DNA of 63,563 bases from an uncultured Methylococcaceae bacterium. GTDB taxonomy: Bacteria > Pseudomonadota > Gammaproteobacteria > Methylococcales > Methylomonadaceae. The position numbers and the translations under genes were made by a program. The stretch spans positions 1 to 63,563 of the forward strand of contig CAJAVP010000025.1 in NCBI GenBank assembly GCA_903945375.1. The letters are read 5' to 3'. Of the stretch, positions 20,237 to 30,178 are shown one piece after another (within the stretch, counting starts at the first letter, position 1; each line of letters opens with the position of its first letter). The notes beneath the pieces are model-generated. The model had not been told where the DNA came from, did no database searches, and saw only the letters and a program-made list of their open reading frames with translations.

Positions 20237-20599
20237 TTAGGCTATGGCTTGGTAAGCTTCAGGGACAAAACGCGGCGAACAAATCGCCAAAAAGACTAAA
20301 TCATCAGTGCCAATATTGCGGATTCGCTGTGGACATTGCTTAGGAATAATAACCACATCACCCACAGTAACAACTTGTGCGGGCAACTCTCCGACTTCAA
20401 CAAGACCGGTACCCGAGAGCATCACATAACGTTCTATGATGCCCTGTAACCGATGCCATTGCGTCGTAACACCAGGTTTAACCCGCGCTCTGGCGATTGA
20501 GACATCCGGATCATCAGAGTGATTAGACAGTTCTAAAATAAAGCAGCCTTCATCAAAAAAATACTCTTTGGATTCATCCGCGTTAAGAATTTTCGACAT
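20237..20599 (-). CDS. Small cupin-fold protein paired with NirJ
   Basis: 120 aa, one beta-barrel cupin_2 domain. Motif 1 reads WHRLQGIIERYVMLSGTG: it keeps one His and the Glu but has Leu where a second His is usual. Motif 2 reads GDVVIIPKQCPQRIRN, with Gln where the metal-binding His normally sits. A classical metal site is therefore incomplete, and a binding or scaffold role is as likely as catalysis. Two bases separate it from nirJ, so the pair is almost certainly cotranscribed. Function unknown. Confidence 0.75.
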   Translation of the reverse strand: MSKILNADESKEYFFDEGCFILELSNHSDDPDVSIARARVKPGVTTQWHRLQGIIERYVMLSGTGLVEVGELPAQVVTVGDVVIIPKQCPQRIRNIGTDDLVFLAICSPRFVPEAYQAIA

Positions 20600-20664
20600 G
20601 TTTAAATTTTTGATGAGGTAGAGTGAGTGGCGGGCAAAAGTACGTTGCCTAACTTACAGTGACA

Positions 20665-21501
20665 TTAGGGCTTGGAAACAAGCGAAATAGAGGTTTTATC
20701 TAAGCTGATTTTATGATCTTTATACAATGCCCCAATCGCCTGCTTAAACACCTTTTTACTGACGCCAAAAGCGGCATAAATTTCTGCTGGTGGCGTTTTA
20801 TCGCCCAACAACAACACGCCCCCATTCACCTGTAATTTCGCCATAATTTGCTCAGTCAAGCTTTCTACTTTGCCATAACCTGGCTCATGCAAACACAGAT
20901 CAATTTTGAAATCGTCGCGAATATGCTTGATATAACCGGTTAGTGTTTGACCTGTTTGCACCGTTTGGAATAACTCATTTTGATACAGCATGCCCCAATG
21001 GCTATGGTTAATAATCGCCTTAATGCCCAAATCTGTAGTGTCGGCGATCATTAATGACACTTGTTGACCCTCTTTAAAATACACCGAGGTTTCTTCGATA
21101 AAACGATTGATTTTGGTGGTTGCCAGAATACGTCCACGCTCATCCATAAACAGCTTAACCATACAGTAGTCGCCCACTGTCAACTCATAATGCTGCTCAC
21201 CAAAAGGCAGTAGCAAATCTTTGACAAGTCCCCAATCCAAAAAAGCGCCGGTATAGTTAATCGAGACCACCTTCAACCAAGCAATCTCATCCAGTTGTGC
21301 CAAAGGTGTTTTGCACGTTGCCGCCAAATGACCCTCGACATCCACATAAACAAACACATCCAGCACATCGCCCTCGCGGTAATGCGCGGGCAAGTGTTTA
21401 TCCACTAGCAAGACTTTGCCGGACAAGCCATCGCTCAAATAGACTTCCGCGCCTAATTGTTTACTGACCGTTAATTGATTAATTTTGCCTATATGAATCA
21501 T
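20665..21501 (-). CDS. cvfB: CvfB-type S1 RNA-binding protein
   Basis: 278 aa. Three S1-like OB folds fill residues ~1-215 (first begins INQLTVSKQLGAEVYL; second contains YTGAFLDWGLVKDLLLPFGE) and a winged-helix-like tail covers the end (PPAEIYAAFGVSKKVFKQAIGALYK). This is the CvfB/YitL layout; Staphylococcus CvfB binds RNA and affects virulence gene expression, but the role in Gammaproteobacteria is poorly known. It lies between the REC-GGDEF gene and the cupin on the same strand. Confidence 0.85.
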   Translation of the reverse strand: MIHIGKINQLTVSKQLGAEVYLSDGLSGKVLLVDKHLPAHYREGDVLDVFVYVDVEGHLAATCKTPLAQLDEIAWLKVVSINYTGAFLDWGLVKDLLLPFGEQHYELTVGDYCMVKLFMDERGRILATTKINRFIEETSVYFKEGQQVSLMIADTTDLGIKAIINHSHWGMLYQNELFQTVQTGQTLTGYIKHIRDDFKIDLCLHEPGYGKVESLTEQIMAKLQVNGGVLLLGDKTPPAEIYAAFGVSKKVFKQAIGALYKDHKISLDKTSISLVSKP

Positions 21502-21545
21502 CGTGGATAGCTACTTTTTAACAGGTTAGGAATCAGGACAAAGCG

Positions 21546-22451
21546 TCAATAGGAAAATACCCTATTGCCGCCACCTTGTTTTGCCATTTTCAACGCTTTA
21601 TCCGCTGCACCGATCAGCATTTTCGATAAATAATATTCTTGAAAAATAGTTTGACAGGCAACCCCCAAACTCACCGTAACTGACACATCGCCATCGCCGC
21701 TACCGGAGGGTAATAATGATTTTTCAATCCGTTGGCGAATACGCTCCGCCACCATCAGCGCCGTGTCTAGGCTCGTTTTAGGCATTAAGACTACAAATTC
21801 CATACCGGAATAACGGGCAATCAAATCATCAGGGCGGTTGTTGGTTTTGCTTATTTCAGCGGCGACCATTTGCAAACACACATCCCCCGCACCAAAGCCA
21901 TGGAACTCGTTGAATGACTTAAATCGATCGATTTCTATCAAGATCAGCGACAACTGTTGCTGTTCTCGCATCGCCATTCGCCATTGCGAAGCTAACACTT
22001 CATCAAAACGGCGACGATTCGATACATGCGTCAAAGCATCAATCAATGCCAGCGATTCCAAAAGATCAGCTTGTTTTTTAAGTCGAATGTGATTATAAAT
22101 TCGCGCCTTAACCACTGGAATAACAAACGGTTTGGTCACATAATCCACCGCACCCAGTTTAAGTCCCATTTCTTCATCGGAATGGGTATTTTTGGCAGTG
22201 ACAAAAATCACCGCGATTTTTTGCGTATGACTATTAGCTTTCAAACACCGACAAACTTCAAAGCCATCCATGCCGGGCATCATAATATCTAAAAGAATAA
22301 GATCAGGTTGATCGCGCTCGGCAATATCTAGAGCTTCGGCACCGTTACTCGCCACTTTAAGCTGATAATCTAAACTTAAAGCCTCTGCCAGCACTTGTAC
22401 ATTAGTAGGTACATCATCAACGATTAATATAATCGGTTTATCACTGCTCAT
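21546..22451 (-). CDS. REC-GGDEF response regulator with degenerate active site
   Basis: 301 aa. A receiver domain (residues 1-125) has phospho-acceptor Asp55 (LILLDIMMPGMDGFE) and the conserved Lys in DYVTKPF. A GGDEF domain (residues ~135-300) follows, but the signature is SGMEF rather than GG(D/E)EF, and the metal/substrate segment reads DRFKSFNEFHGFGAGD where NDxxGH is usual. An I-site RPDD sits five residues before SGMEF. Cyclase activity is therefore doubtful while c-di-GMP binding remains possible. AGGA lies before the ATG. The large hybrid kinase upstream is a plausible but unproven partner. Confidence 0.88.
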   Translation of the reverse strand: MSSDKPIILIVDDVPTNVQVLAEALSLDYQLKVASNGAEALDIAERDQPDLILLDIMMPGMDGFEVCRCLKANSHTQKIAVIFVTAKNTHSDEEMGLKLGAVDYVTKPFVIPVVKARIYNHIRLKKQADLLESLALIDALTHVSNRRRFDEVLASQWRMAMREQQQLSLILIEIDRFKSFNEFHGFGAGDVCLQMVAAEISKTNNRPDDLIARYSGMEFVVLMPKTSLDTALMVAERIRQRIEKSLLPSGSGDGDVSVTVSLGVACQTIFQEYYLSKMLIGAADKALKMAKQGGGNRVFSY

Positions 22452-22578
22452 TAGTTTTCCTAGAATTGATAATTTAGCGCATTGTCACTCAATGCCAGCG
22501 ACACCACTCCCAATCGAGCATCATGATCGTAAGGTCAAGTTACACTCATAGTCTAAACTGATCGACATAGCCACCAAG

Positions 22579-23157
22579 CTACCAAACCTGTGGCTTAAAC
22601 TTTGCGTCATTACGAATCATCAAATGATCACCCGATTGTGAAATGACAAACAACCCCTTACGATACGCATAATGTGCAACATTATCTGGCAACACCATCG
22701 CCGCTACCGCGCCCATCACGTCTTTTTCCGCATAGCTCGGTAGCATTCTTTTAAACTTAGCTAAGGTGGTTAAATGCTGATTCACATCGTCGATACTGAT
22801 GATGCTTTTACACTCAACTGCCACCACATCGCTCGTATTGACCACTAGCAAATCAATTTCAATATCTTCCCCGCCTCGACTTGCTTCTACGCCACGATGT
22901 ACCTCGTGAACATCGATCTCTTGTTCACGAAACAAACGCACTGCCGCAGGTCGCACCATTCCTTCCACAAAATCACCTAAGCGATTACCCAATCGACCAA
23001 TGGATTCATTGACCCGCTTGATTTCCCTGCTAGTTTCCTAAAATTTGCGGTCGGTTTCCTTCTGACTCACAAACAACTCCTTCATTAACAGGTTAGTTTC
23101 TTGAAAGAGTCTTAAAATATCGTCATAAGTTGACTGGCTAGTATTCATTGTACTCAT
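22579..23157 (-). pseudogene. DUF3782-like nuclease-fold gene interrupted by an amber codon
   Basis: The frame from an ATG at 23155-23157 reads MSTMNTSQSTYDDILRLFQE and continues through coiled-coil-like sequence to ...KETDRKF, then meets TAG at 23038-23040 (codon 40). Past it the same frame continues (ETSREIKRVNESIGRL) into the 137-codon open part starting MGNRLGDFVEGMVRPAAVR. The body has the restriction-endonuclease-like pattern IEIDLLVVNTSDVVAVECKS (D...ExK). The usual member of this family has an N-terminal coiled coil with repeated ETDRKFQE-like units, so a CAG to TAG change is the simplest reading. Confidence 0.75.
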
Positions 23158-23229
23158 ACGCTTTAAAAAACTTACTGTTCGGCTTGAGGCTGTCGAATGG
23201 CGCTGTATCTATGGGAACGAACATCATTA

Positions 23230-26200
23230 TTACAAGTTATTTAACTCATTCAAATAACTAAGGGCTTCATTATATTTGAAGTGCGAGGTGGCTTTGCATA
23301 ATTTTTCAAAAACACGTTGTTGTTCGAGGTTTAAATTAGGTCTTATCCCGCTTAATAGTATGTCAGAGATAAAATCATTGCCTTTAAGCAAGGTCTCTAA
23401 TTTAATCAAATCTTCCGTTAAGGCTTCTAAGTCAACAGTAGATGCGACTGTATGGATTTGCTTCTCAGGCTGCATCGCCAGAATTTTAATTTTTGCTTGT
23501 TCAAAAGCATGATGAAATTGCTGTAGTTCTTCGATAAATGCCGCACCGGTTTTAAGTCTATCTTCCAAAGCAACAGCGCCCTGATATAAACCCATAGCCC
23601 CTACATTCCCGGCCGCGCCTTTAATTTTATGCACCAATTCCCGCGCAAGCCCCCATTGCTCAGCCGAAATTGCCGCATCGATTTCACTTGGTAAGCTGGT
23701 AAAATCGTCAATAAAGCTTAACAACAATTGCGCCGCAAATGCCTGATCATTGCCCAGCATAGCCAATAAATGACGCAGATCGAAATCATTGGCGGGGACA
23801 TCTGTACTCACGGCATCGTCCAGCTCAATCGCCACGGGGGCTGAGCTACTTTCGACATTATTGGCATTAAGCCAACGCGCCAACGTACTCAACAATTTAT
23901 CCGGATTAATCGGTTTAGGAACCAAATCATTCATGCCCGCCGCCAAACATTTATCACGCTCTTCTTTAGTCACACCAGCGGTCAAGGCAATAACAGGTAG
24001 ATGACGGAATTGTTCTTGCTGACGAATTAATTGTGTAGCCTTAACGCCATCCATCACCGGCATGTGCATATCCATTAAAACGGCATCATATTCCGCCTGT
24101 TGTAGACGCTCTAAAGCGACTTTGCCATTCTCTGCCACTTCAACATGAATTTTAGATAATTCCAGAAACTCTTTAACCACCTGCTGATTAATACGATTAT
24201 CTTCAACCACCAAAACCCGAGTATCCTCGAGAAATTGCGGTGAATAAACAGGCTGTCGTGACGTATCAGAAACACTATCATCCAAACTCGCAACGCCCAA
24301 AATCAGCGTAAAACTGAACGTGCTACCCTGCCCCAACTCACTTTCCACACTAATCTCACTACCCATGAGATGCACCAAGTTTTGACTAATCGCCAACCCT
24401 AAGCCCGTTCCGCCAAAACGACGACTATCGGAATCATCAACTTGGCTAAAGGGTTGAAATAATTTACTCATATCATCGCTACTCATTCCGATACCGCTAT
24501 CTTTAACACTGAACGAAAGCCTTACCTGCGAATGTTCCAATGCGAGCAATCGAATAGCAAAAGTCACCTCACCGTGTTCGGTAAACTTAATGGCGTTACC
24601 CAATAAATTAACTAATACTTGCTGTAAGCGAAGCTTATCGCCGACTAGCCCTCTCGGTACGTCGCCGGAGATGTCCAAAACAAAGTTTAGTTTTTTCTCA
24701 ATCGATTGCTCAAAAAATAAAGTATTTAAGTGATAAATTAGTGAATCTAAATCAAACAACGCATGGTCAATGGCGAATCGTTTCGCATCTAACTTAGAAA
24801 AATCCAAAATATCATTAAGAATACCCAGCAAATCCGTTGAAGACGCGTATATCTTATCTAAATAGTCTTTAATATCGAGAGGCAGCGGTTTGTTGAGTGC
24901 TAATTGCGACAGCCCAATAATGGCATTCATTGGCGTACGAATCTCATGAGACATTTTGGCCAAAAAGTCAGATTTGGATTGCGCCAAATTTTCGGCGGCG
25001 GCTTTTGCCTTCAATAAGGCTTGTTCCGCTTGTTTGGTAACAGAAATGTCACGCATAATGGTTGACAGCACTAAGGGGTTGCCATTGGCATCGGCGTGCA
25101 TTAAGACCAATTGGGAAACCGGAATCTCATGCCCATCATGATGTAATAAGACATTCTCGCCTTGCCAACAACCTTTTTCAAACACTGACGGAATACAATG
25201 ATCGATAATCAGTGAATGTGCTAACTCGCTATGCACATCATTGAGGCTCAATTCGCTAATATTGGTATTCAACGACAAACCCACCATTTGCAAACCGGCT
25301 TTATTGATAAAGAGGAAATTTCCATCGATACCCACCATCGCAATAAAATCTGGCGCATCCTCGATAATTTTCAGCAGGCGATTGCGTTCTTCATTCGCCT
25401 GTTTAGTTTCGGTAATATCTTCAGCAATGCCTAAGAAACCGCTAATCTGACCCTTGCTATTCGTCATCGTGGTGACCACCAGCGAGACATCTAAATAACG
25501 TCCATCTTTACAGACATACGTCCATTCACCGGTGTCACGTCCTTTATTCAAAGCTTTTTCGGTCAAAACGTTAAAGCCACTGAGTTGATAACCCAACTCC
25601 AATGTCAAACGCTCAGCATGTATGTTGACTTCCTCATCAAGATGGAATATCAGCGGGGTTTGCTTGCCCACCATCTCGTCTTCAGTATAGCCTAACATCA
25701 ACTCCGCACCTCGGTTAAAGATAGTGATTAACCCGTTGGTATCGGTGGCGATAATACTAAATTCCGTCGCCGATGACAGCACGCTCTCTAAGGCTTCTTT
25801 GGTGTGATTGGCTTGTAGCTTGGCAAAAATCTGCGAGGTAATATCGCTCACAAAGCCATGCCAAAGCACATTGCCATCAGGCTGTAACTCGGGATTTGCC
25901 ATACCGGACAGCCAACGCATTCCTCTACTAGGCAAAATAGCGCGATATTCCAAATACCAAGGTTCTAAATAATGAGCGGAACGATCAATAGAATTTTTGA
26001 CGCGCTCATAATCATCAGGATGCAAGCGGTCAAATAAGGTCTGTGCATTATCACAAACGTCTTCAGGTTGAAGATCGTAAATGTCACTAATACCCGCACT
26101 GCAATACGGGAGGCTCACATGACCCTCGGGAGTCAGTTTAAATTGGAATAACATACCGGGCACTTGCCGGGAAAGATTGTTTAATAAATCATAACTGCAT

Positions 26201-28998
26201 TGCAATTGGATGCGTGTCTCCTGCATTTCGGTAATATCCGAACATGAACCAATATAACCCACAAATTCGCCATTCGGCGCGTAACGCGGTACACCATGAT
26301 CGTTTAGCCAATGATAACTACCGTCTTTATGTTTCAGCCGGTAAATAACCTCGAAGGTTTGGTGATTTTCGATATGGCTATCATAAACCGCCGCACGCAG
26401 TATTTGGTCATCAGGATGCACGCCCTCCAGCCAACCGTTAAGAAGTTCTTGCTCTAAAGTGCGTCCGGTAAAATCCAGCCACATTTGATTAAACCAAATA
26501 CGCTCTTTATTGACATCCATCAGCCAGATCAGCACTGGCGCGGTATCCGCCATGGTTCGGAAACGTTGTTCGGACTCTAAGAGCATCGTTTCTATTTGCT
26601 TACGTCGGGTAATATTTTCAGAGATGCTCGTATAATGCGTTACCGTACCATCAGGACGCATAACCGGCGAGATAGTCGTCAGATTGACAATAAGCTCCCC
26701 ATTTTTACAGCGATTAATCACTTCTCCGCGCCAGACCTGCTTTTGTCTAAGTGTCAACCACATTTCCAAATGCGCGGCACGGGGGGTTTTTCCAGATTGT
26801 AAAAAACGGGGGTTTTCACCTAAGGTCTCTTCTCGGGTATAACCCGTTGTTTGCACAAACGCTTCGTTAACATATTCAATATTGCCATCCAAATCGGTAA
26901 TCAGAACAGCATTTGGCGATTGCTCAATGGTTCTGGATAGCTTGCTTAGTGTGTTTAGTATTTGTTTTTCGGCATCAATATTTTCTACCAGAAGGGCAAA
27001 ATAAGGTGATTCGGTCTGCTCATCACGCACTAAATCCCAAACCAACGACACCCAAAGCAAGCAGCCGTCTTTACGAATATATTGCTTTTCCATTTTAAAG
27101 CCAACAATTTGCCCGGCCATCGCACGCTTTAATAAAGTACGCGTCGCATCCTGAAAACTGGGCTGCGTAATCGCGTCTTCATTCATCGTGAGTAATTCGC
27201 TTTGTCCATACCCCACTAAGTCGCAAAACGCATTGTTGACTAATAAAAAATCTCCCTCCACACTGACATGCGCTATCCCAATCGGCTGAGCCTCGGAAAG
27301 TTTGTCCTTATCGTGATAGTCAAACAACGAGCGTTGGTGAGCCACTAATTGTCCCAGTATATCGCGGCGGCTAATGCTCACCATGAAAAAGGCAACCAGA
27401 CAATTGATTAGCATCAAACCTAGTAGATTCAACCACATTTTTGAATTTTTATGGCGTTGGAAGTAATCGTTCGTGGGTGAAACTTGCAGTTGCCAGGTTC
27501 GTCCACCAAAGCTTAAGTCGCTAGTCTGGGTTAAATTGAGGGTGGTATGTAACCACCCATGATGAACATTAGACGCGGGCGGATTGGTTTGCCAATTATC
27601 CGTAATCACGCTATCACCATTCTGACTATCCTTATCTATCACGCGATAGGCTAAATTTTCGCTATTGATAGGAGTCAGTAAAGTTTGAATCAAATGCGCC
27701 GCCTGTAAGGTGGCGGTCAGAAAACCCTCGGTGGCTTGCTGCCGTTGCAACAAAGAGCTAACCGATACGCCTATACGATAAACCGGCACAATGACCCGTA
27801 CGCCGAGGCTCTGACCGGCATTTTCGCCAAGGGTAATCGGCGGTGATAAACTCAGTTGATGACTTGACAACGCTTGTTCACTGACACGCTGATTTAACGG
27901 CGTTGCAAGTAAATCCATGCCTAAACTGGCTTCGTTACCCTGCAACGGCTCAATAAAAAGCGTCGGAAAATACACTGCACGTTGGGTGGCGGGGATAATT
28001 TGATTGGCCTCATTGCGCTCCGTAATTTTCAGCGGATCACCATGTCTCAGCTGTGAGCTTTTCTCAAAATTGGCTTTATCGCTATCAGCAATAGCCGGAT
28101 GCCACGCAATAGTTTGTATATCAGACAGCTGCGTTAACAGATGACTGCCGAAATAACTAAAATCGGCCTCTTCTATCGGTTTACTGATCGCTAGGAGTTG
28201 CGCCATTACGTCCAAAAAATTTAATTGCGTCACAAGACCCTTATCTAAGGCATTTTGCAACTCTAAGGCTTGTTGATTGATGGCTTGTTGCAACTGCGCT
28301 CGATGACGTTCAGACTCAAAATAAATCAGACTAGCACTCAATATAAACAAACTTAGCACCGCCCAAGTTAACGCCCTAACGCGAGCTTGCCAAATACTGG
28401 TATGGGGCTGAAACCAAGCTAATAACAACGGCGTAAAGAGCATAATGCCAAACGTATCACCCAGCCACCACGTGACCCAATTACTGAAAAACGCATCAAC
28501 CGGAATACGTCCTGTAACCACCAATACGGCGATGCCGATGCTGGAGTTGACTAAACTACTCAGCACGCCGCCAAACAAAAAGAATGAAAAGACTTCTTTC
28601 TCGGTACTCAATCGGTTGGGAAAGCCTGCAAAGCGTTTTAATAATACGCTACCCGTAATCGCCTGTAAGGTTGCACCAAGTCCCTGTACCAGGGCAATAC
28701 TGCCGGAGGTGATTAATTCATTTTGACTGCCATTAATAAGTACATTGTCGAAGTTTGCCATGAACGCCCCAAGCAATACTCCCGGCCATACGCCGCTGCC
28801 ATAGAGCAAGATAGCCGCTAGCGCAATACCAGAGGGCGGCCAGATGGAGGTGGCATAATCCGGATAAAAGCATAATAAATCTCCCAGCTTACCACCCATG
28901 AAATAGGCCAGTGCCAATACTAAACAATGAACTATCCAAGATTTAAAATGTGTACGCGGTGATAAATGAGCGGTAAGCGCAATTGTCTGATTCGGCAT
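23230..28998 (-). CDS. MASE1-CHASE-(PAS)6 hybrid histidine kinase with REC and HPt
   Basis: 1922 aa inner-membrane sensor. A MASE1 membrane domain covers residues ~15-230; a periplasmic CHASE-type domain ~240-510; a transmembrane helix ~521-541. Six PAS/PAC units follow at about 573-680, 690-800, 812-925, 940-1055, 1080-1200 and 1210-1325. Then HisKA with His1351 (SHEIRTPMN), HATPase (DSGIG near 1501, GGTGLGL near 1529), REC with Asp1643 (LMDMHMP) and HPt with His1790 (HKIKGAAGNVG). It should run a complete His-Asp-His phosphorelay and hand phosphate to a separate response regulator. Ligands unknown. No cognate regulator is adjacent except the REC-GGDEF protein one gene away. Confidence 0.93.
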   Translation of the reverse strand: MPNQTIALTAHLSPRTHFKSWIVHCLVLALAYFMGGKLGDLLCFYPDYATSIWPPSGIALAAILLYGSGVWPGVLLGAFMANFDNVLINGSQNELITSGSIALVQGLGATLQAITGSVLLKRFAGFPNRLSTEKEVFSFFLFGGVLSSLVNSSIGIAVLVVTGRIPVDAFFSNWVTWWLGDTFGIMLFTPLLLAWFQPHTSIWQARVRALTWAVLSLFILSASLIYFESERHRAQLQQAINQQALELQNALDKGLVTQLNFLDVMAQLLAISKPIEEADFSYFGSHLLTQLSDIQTIAWHPAIADSDKANFEKSSQLRHGDPLKITERNEANQIIPATQRAVYFPTLFIEPLQGNEASLGMDLLATPLNQRVSEQALSSHQLSLSPPITLGENAGQSLGVRVIVPVYRIGVSVSSLLQRQQATEGFLTATLQAAHLIQTLLTPINSENLAYRVIDKDSQNGDSVITDNWQTNPPASNVHHGWLHTTLNLTQTSDLSFGGRTWQLQVSPTNDYFQRHKNSKMWLNLLGLMLINCLVAFFMVSISRRDILGQLVAHQRSLFDYHDKDKLSEAQPIGIAHVSVEGDFLLVNNAFCDLVGYGQSELLTMNEDAITQPSFQDATRTLLKRAMAGQIVGFKMEKQYIRKDGCLLWVSLVWDLVRDEQTESPYFALLVENIDAEKQILNTLSKLSRTIEQSPNAVLITDLDGNIEYVNEAFVQTTGYTREETLGENPRFLQSGKTPRAAHLEMWLTLRQKQVWRGEVINRCKNGELIVNLTTISPVMRPDGTVTHYTSISENITRRKQIETMLLESEQRFRTMADTAPVLIWLMDVNKERIWFNQMWLDFTGRTLEQELLNGWLEGVHPDDQILRAAVYDSHIENHQTFEVIYRLKHKDGSYHWLNDHGVPRYAPNGEFVGYIGSCSDITEMQETRIQLQCSYDLLNNLSRQVPGMLFQFKLTPEGHVSLPYCSAGISDIYDLQPEDVCDNAQTLFDRLHPDDYERVKNSIDRSAHYLEPWYLEYRAILPSRGMRWLSGMANPELQPDGNVLWHGFVSDITSQIFAKLQANHTKEALESVLSSATEFSIIATDTNGLITIFNRGAELMLGYTEDEMVGKQTPLIFHLDEEVNIHAERLTLELGYQLSGFNVLTEKALNKGRDTGEWTYVCKDGRYLDVSLVVTTMTNSKGQISGFLGIAEDITETKQANEERNRLLKIIEDAPDFIAMVGIDGNFLFINKAGLQMVGLSLNTNISELSLNDVHSELAHSLIIDHCIPSVFEKGCWQGENVLLHHDGHEIPVSQLVLMHADANGNPLVLSTIMRDISVTKQAEQALLKAKAAAENLAQSKSDFLAKMSHEIRTPMNAIIGLSQLALNKPLPLDIKDYLDKIYASSTDLLGILNDILDFSKLDAKRFAIDHALFDLDSLIYHLNTLFFEQSIEKKLNFVLDISGDVPRGLVGDKLRLQQVLVNLLGNAIKFTEHGEVTFAIRLLALEHSQVRLSFSVKDSGIGMSSDDMSKLFQPFSQVDDSDSRRFGGTGLGLAISQNLVHLMGSEISVESELGQGSTFSFTLILGVASLDDSVSDTSRQPVYSPQFLEDTRVLVVEDNRINQQVVKEFLELSKIHVEVAENGKVALERLQQAEYDAVLMDMHMPVMDGVKATQLIRQQEQFRHLPVIALTAGVTKEERDKCLAAGMNDLVPKPINPDKLLSTLARWLNANNVESSSAPVAIELDDAVSTDVPANDFDLRHLLAMLGNDQAFAAQLLLSFIDDFTSLPSEIDAAISAEQWGLARELVHKIKGAAGNVGAMGLYQGAVALEDRLKTGAAFIEELQQFHHAFEQAKIKILAMQPEKQIHTVASTVDLEALTEDLIKLETLLKGNDFISDILLSGIRPNLNLEQQRVFEKLCKATSHFKYNEALSYLNELNNL

Positions 28999-29194
28999 AA
29001 AGTAAAAAATTAAGCGGGGGATTTCGTATAGTTTAAACCAAAAAAACCAAAAAACGGTTATTTACTTTTTGAGGAAAAGACGACCTGCCGAGGCGGCGCT
29101 GCGCGAAGCTCGCGGATTTAGTGATTCACTCGCCTAGAAACAGGATAAAATTATTACCCTTTATTGACGATATAAACCAGCCAGATATTTTTCG

Positions 29195-30142
29195 ATGAGA
29201 AAACCCACCCCTCCTTTGCAAGTTGCTGTCGGCGTAGTTATCAATGCCACCGGTCAAGTTTTAATTGCCCAACGTAAAAATGATGCTCATCAAGGCGGTT
29301 TATGGGAATTTCCTGGCGGCAAGCTGGAACCGGGCGAAACCGCTGAGGTCGCTCTTCGGCGTGAACTTTATGAGGAAATCACTATTGAGGTGCAGGCCAC
29401 AACACCGTTAATCACGGTACATCATTGCTATCCCGATCTATCCGTGCAGCTCATCGTTTTTAAAGTCACGGCATTTTCTGGCGAAGCTCGCAGTGGCGAA
29501 GGTCAACCACTACGCTGGGTTGAGCCGTGTCACTTAGGACAGTATCGTTTTCCCGATGCCAATCAGCCTATCATCAAAGCGGTGCAATTACCCTGTTGTT
29601 ATGCCATTCTCGACGCCGCAGAACCGCACTTACTTAGCGCTAATTTACAGCAGCTTTTAAAGCAAGAGATTCGATTAATTCAAGCCCGCTTAAAAAATCT
29701 ACCCACGCCCATCATCGAGCAATTTATTGAACTCGCGTATCCTTTATGCCAGCAACAAGGGCGCATATTACTAATCAATTCAGCCGCCCCACGCGCATTA
29801 TGGCGGCGTGTCGATGGGCTTCACTTAACCCGTCACGATTTAATGCGCTTACAGCATCGTCCTGCCGATATCCAATACTTGGCGGCTTCCTGCCATACAC
29901 TGGGAGAGCTGCGCCATGCCGAGGCAATCGGCGTAGATTTTGCGGTGCTGAGTCCGGTGCTTGCCACACAATCTCATCCTGATGCGCTACCTTTGGGCTG
30001 GGAACAATTTAAACAATGGGTGGCGCAAGTCAATTGCCCCGTTTATGCGTTAGGTGGCATGACTTATGAGACGTTGTTAAGCGCACAACAAGCGGGCGCT
30101 CAGGGCATTGCGGCGATTAGGGGATTTTTGGGGAATAAATAA
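29195..30142 (+). CDS. mutT: MutT-type 8-oxo-dGTPase fused to ThiE-like domain
   Basis: 315 aa. Residues 1-130 are a Nudix domain with box GGKLEPGETAEVALRRELYE, which hydrolyses 8-oxo-dGTP and so prevents A-T to C-G transversions. Residues ~135-315 resemble thiamine-phosphate synthase/TenI: SCHTLGELRHAEAIGVDFAVL, LSPVL and YALGGM. Such MutT-ThiE fusions are widespread in Gammaproteobacteria; the second domain often lacks proven thiamine activity. It is convergent with yacG, near coaE and zapD as in E. coli. Confidence 0.92.
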   Translation: MRKPTPPLQVAVGVVINATGQVLIAQRKNDAHQGGLWEFPGGKLEPGETAEVALRRELYEEITIEVQATTPLITVHHCYPDLSVQLIVFKVTAFSGEARSGEGQPLRWVEPCHLGQYRFPDANQPIIKAVQLPCCYAILDAAEPHLLSANLQQLLKQEIRLIQARLKNLPTPIIEQFIELAYPLCQQQGRILLINSAAPRALWRRVDGLHLTRHDLMRLQHRPADIQYLAASCHTLGELRHAEAIGVDFAVLSPVLATQSHPDALPLGWEQFKQWVAQVNCPVYALGGMTYETLLSAQQAGAQGIAAIRGFLGNK

Positions 30143-30178
30143 GCAGGGGCATAAGTTTATTAACATTATGGATATCAG

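Noticed and set aside
28999-29194. Possible small RNA or gene between the hybrid kinase and mutT
   Set aside because: The ~195 bases hold short GC-rich complementary words but no convincing hairpin-terminator or open frame; most likely divergent promoters.
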